Assembly: GCA_027450125.1 (NCBI GenBank)
Contig: DAIDKG010000539.1
Location: forward strand, 1 to 6,804
From: Bordetella sp.
Lineage (GTDB): Bacteria; Pseudomonadota; Gammaproteobacteria; Burkholderiales; Burkholderiaceae_B
Length of the DNA stretch: 6,804 nt
Reading direction: 5' to 3'
The notes beneath the pieces were generated by a model. That model made no database searches. It was not told where the DNA came from and saw only the letters and a program-made list of their open reading frames with translations. Shown here in pieces: positions 5,641 through 6,804 of the stretch. Position 1 is the first letter of the stretch. Each line of letters starts with the position of its first letter. The position numbers were made by a program, and so were the translations under genes.

Positions 5641-6626
5641 TGACTGGTGCTGCAGCGACGGTCATGCAGCCTGGCGCGGAGGTCGTCCTGGCCCAGCCGC
5701 GCGGCTTTTGCGCCGGGGTGGATCGCGCCATCGAGATCGTCGAACGCGCGCTCGCGCTGCACGGCGCCCCCATCTATGTGCGCCACGAGATCGTGCACAA
5801 TCGCTACGTGGTGTCCGACCTGCGCGCCAAGGGGGCGGTGTTCATCGACGAACTGGACCAGGCCCCCACCGGGTCCATCGTGGTGTTCTCGGCCCACGGC
5901 GTATCCAGGGCGGTGCGCGCCGAAGCCGAAAGCCGCGGCCTGCGCGTCTTCGACGCCACCTGCCCGCTGGTTACCAAGGTTCACATCGAGGTCGCGCGCA
6001 TGCGCGCGGCCGGCCGCGAGATCATCATGATCGGCCACAAAGGGCATCCCGAGGTCGAAGGCACGCTGGGCCAGTCCGAGGGCGGCATGCACCTGGTGGA
6101 GACGGCCGAGGACGTGGCGCAGTTGCAGATCCGCGATCCGGACAACCTGGCCTTCGTCACGCAGACCACGCTTTCGGTCGATGACGCTGCTGCGGTGTCG
6201 GCCGCGCTCAAGGCGCGCTTTCCGCGGATCGTCGAGCCCAAGAAAAGCGACATCTGCTATGCCACGCAGAACCGCCAGGACGCCGTCAAGATCATGGCGC
6301 CCGGTTGCGACGTGGTGCTGGTGGTGGGCAGCGTCAACAGCTCCAACTCCAACCGCCTGCGCGAAGTGGCCGAGCGCAAGGGCGCATCGGCCTATCTGGT
6401 CGACGGTGCGGACTCCATCGATCCGGCCTGGCTGGCGGGCAGCCGCAGCGTGGGCATCACGGCCGGCGCCTCCGCGCCCGAGCTGCTGGTGCAGCAGGTC
6501 GTGGCCCGCGTCAAAGAGCTGGGTGCGGTGTCGGTGCGCACCATGGAAGGTCTGCAAGAGAGCGTGTCCTTTCCCCTGCCCAAGGGGCTGTCGCGCAAAT
6601 CGGCGCAAGTCGAAAACCTGGACTGA
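5640..6626 (+). CDS. ispH: 4-hydroxy-3-methylbut-2-enyl diphosphate reductase (328 aa)
   Basis: IspH (LytB) is the last enzyme of the MEP pathway. It reduces HMBPP to isopentenyl and dimethylallyl diphosphate in the cytoplasm with a [4Fe-4S] cluster. All three cluster cysteines are present: C24 (GFCAGV), C108 (DATCPLV) and C206 (SDICYATQ). The substrate-binding residues are also visible: H53 in HEIVHN, H86 in SAHGVS, H136 and E138 in GHPEVEG, and SSNSNR at 234-239. The length is close to the E. coli enzyme with a slightly longer N-terminus. The ATG at 5640 shares its A with the fkpB stop and has GGGAG seven bases upstream, so the two genes are almost certainly cotranscribed and coupled. No residue loss or frame problem is seen. 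It is essential in organisms relying on the MEP route. Confidence 0.98.
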   Translation: MTGAAATVMQPGAEVVLAQPRGFCAGVDRAIEIVERALALHGAPIYVRHEIVHNRYVVSDLRAKGAVFIDELDQAPTGSIVVFSAHGVSRAVRAEAESRGLRVFDATCPLVTKVHIEVARMRAAGREIIMIGHKGHPEVEGTLGQSEGGMHLVETAEDVAQLQIRDPDNLAFVTQTTLSVDDAAAVSAALKARFPRIVEPKKSDICYATQNRQDAVKIMAPGCDVVLVVGSVNSSNSNRLREVAERKGASAYLVDGADSIDPAWLAGSRSVGITAGASAPELLVQQVVARVKELGAVSVRTMEGLQESVSFPLPKGLSRKSAQVENLD

Positions 6627-6631
6627 GCGCC

Positions 6632-6674
6632 CAGGCCGGACCCGCATGCGGCGCTGGCCTGTTCCCTGAACAGG
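6632..6674 (+). repeat. Overlapping inverted repeats downstream of ispH
   Basis: CAGGCC (6632-6637) can pair with GGCCTG (6656-6661) around the palindrome CCGCATGCGG (6642-6651). CCTGTTC (6658-6664) can pair with GAACAGG (6668-6674) across a three-base loop. The two hairpins share 6658-6661, so they exclude each other. No T-run follows either, so this is not a standard intrinsic terminator, though it may mark the ispH 3' end. Confidence 0.45.
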
Positions 6675-6697
6675 AATACGGAAATTCCTCTTGCAGC

Positions 6698-6804
6698 ATG
6701 ATCGCCAACAACAACACACCACGATCGATGTTTTCAAGATTCTTCCGATGGACACCGGCGATCCGCGCAGGCTTGGCCGTGCGGGCGGTCGTGGCGCTGC
6801 TGCT
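6698..6804 (+). CDS. Start of an unidentified + strand gene, possibly membrane protein (partial)
   Basis: An open frame begins at ATG 6698 and stays open to the window edge (35 codons). It starts MIANNNTPRSMFSRFFRW and continues into TPAIRAGLAVRAVVALL, a basic stretch leading into a hydrophobic segment. This is the pattern of an N-terminal signal anchor or first membrane helix. No strong ribosome binding site precedes this ATG. The in-frame ATG at 6728 (MFSRFF...) is an alternative start. The family cannot be identified from so few residues. The gap to ispH is 71 bases and contains the hairpins described there, so it may or may not belong to the same transcript. Confidence 0.45.
   Translation, partial: MIANNNTPRSMFSRFFRWTPAIRAGLAVRAVVALL

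Noticed and set aside
5529..6755. Long minus-strand open frame opposite ispH
   Set aside because: It has no family resemblance and an unusual His/Arg/Gly-rich composition. All conserved IspH cluster cysteines are on the + strand.

Overview
The window is about two-thirds G+C and reads as chromosomal DNA of a betaproteobacterium. Protein sequences and the neighbour set (radA end, type B L31, RadC family, FKBP/SlpA, IspH) look most like Bordetella or a close Alcaligenaceae relative. That assignment is from memory of the family, not from a search. No insertion sequence, tRNA, rRNA, CRISPR array or phage gene was seen.

Layout, left to right. The last 42 codons of radA (+) lie at 1-129. A 213-base non-coding gap with inverted repeats follows. 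Next is a small + strand gene (343-537) for a 64-residue exported peptide that is almost only Ala, Lys and a few His after its signal peptide. Converging on it from the right is a minus-strand pair: a PMT/ArnT-type membrane glycosyltransferase (3764-2040) and a NorM-type MATE transporter (2043-604), whose stop and start codons overlap as ATGA. A strong bidirectional intrinsic terminator (3820-3851) separates this pair from rpmE2 (4206-3946, minus). rpmE2 has a candidate sigma-70 promoter and a leader of about 105 bases that can fold. Further right, radC (5062-4379, minus) is divergent from the fkpB-ispH pair (+, 5164-5640 and 5640-6626), which overlap by one base. A new + strand frame begins near 6698 and runs off the window.

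Functionally this is mostly housekeeping: recombination/repair (radA, radC family), a ribosomal protein, a cytoplasmic peptidyl-prolyl isomerase/chaperone, and the last enzyme of the MEP isoprenoid pathway. IspH makes the precursors of undecaprenyl phosphate, but a direct link to the polyprenyl-phosphate-sugar-dependent glycosyltransferase is only inference. The less ordinary parts are the exported lysine-rich peptide, the glycosyltransferase-MATE coupling, and the folded leader upstream of rpmE2. I did not find clear evidence of a wholly new multigene system.
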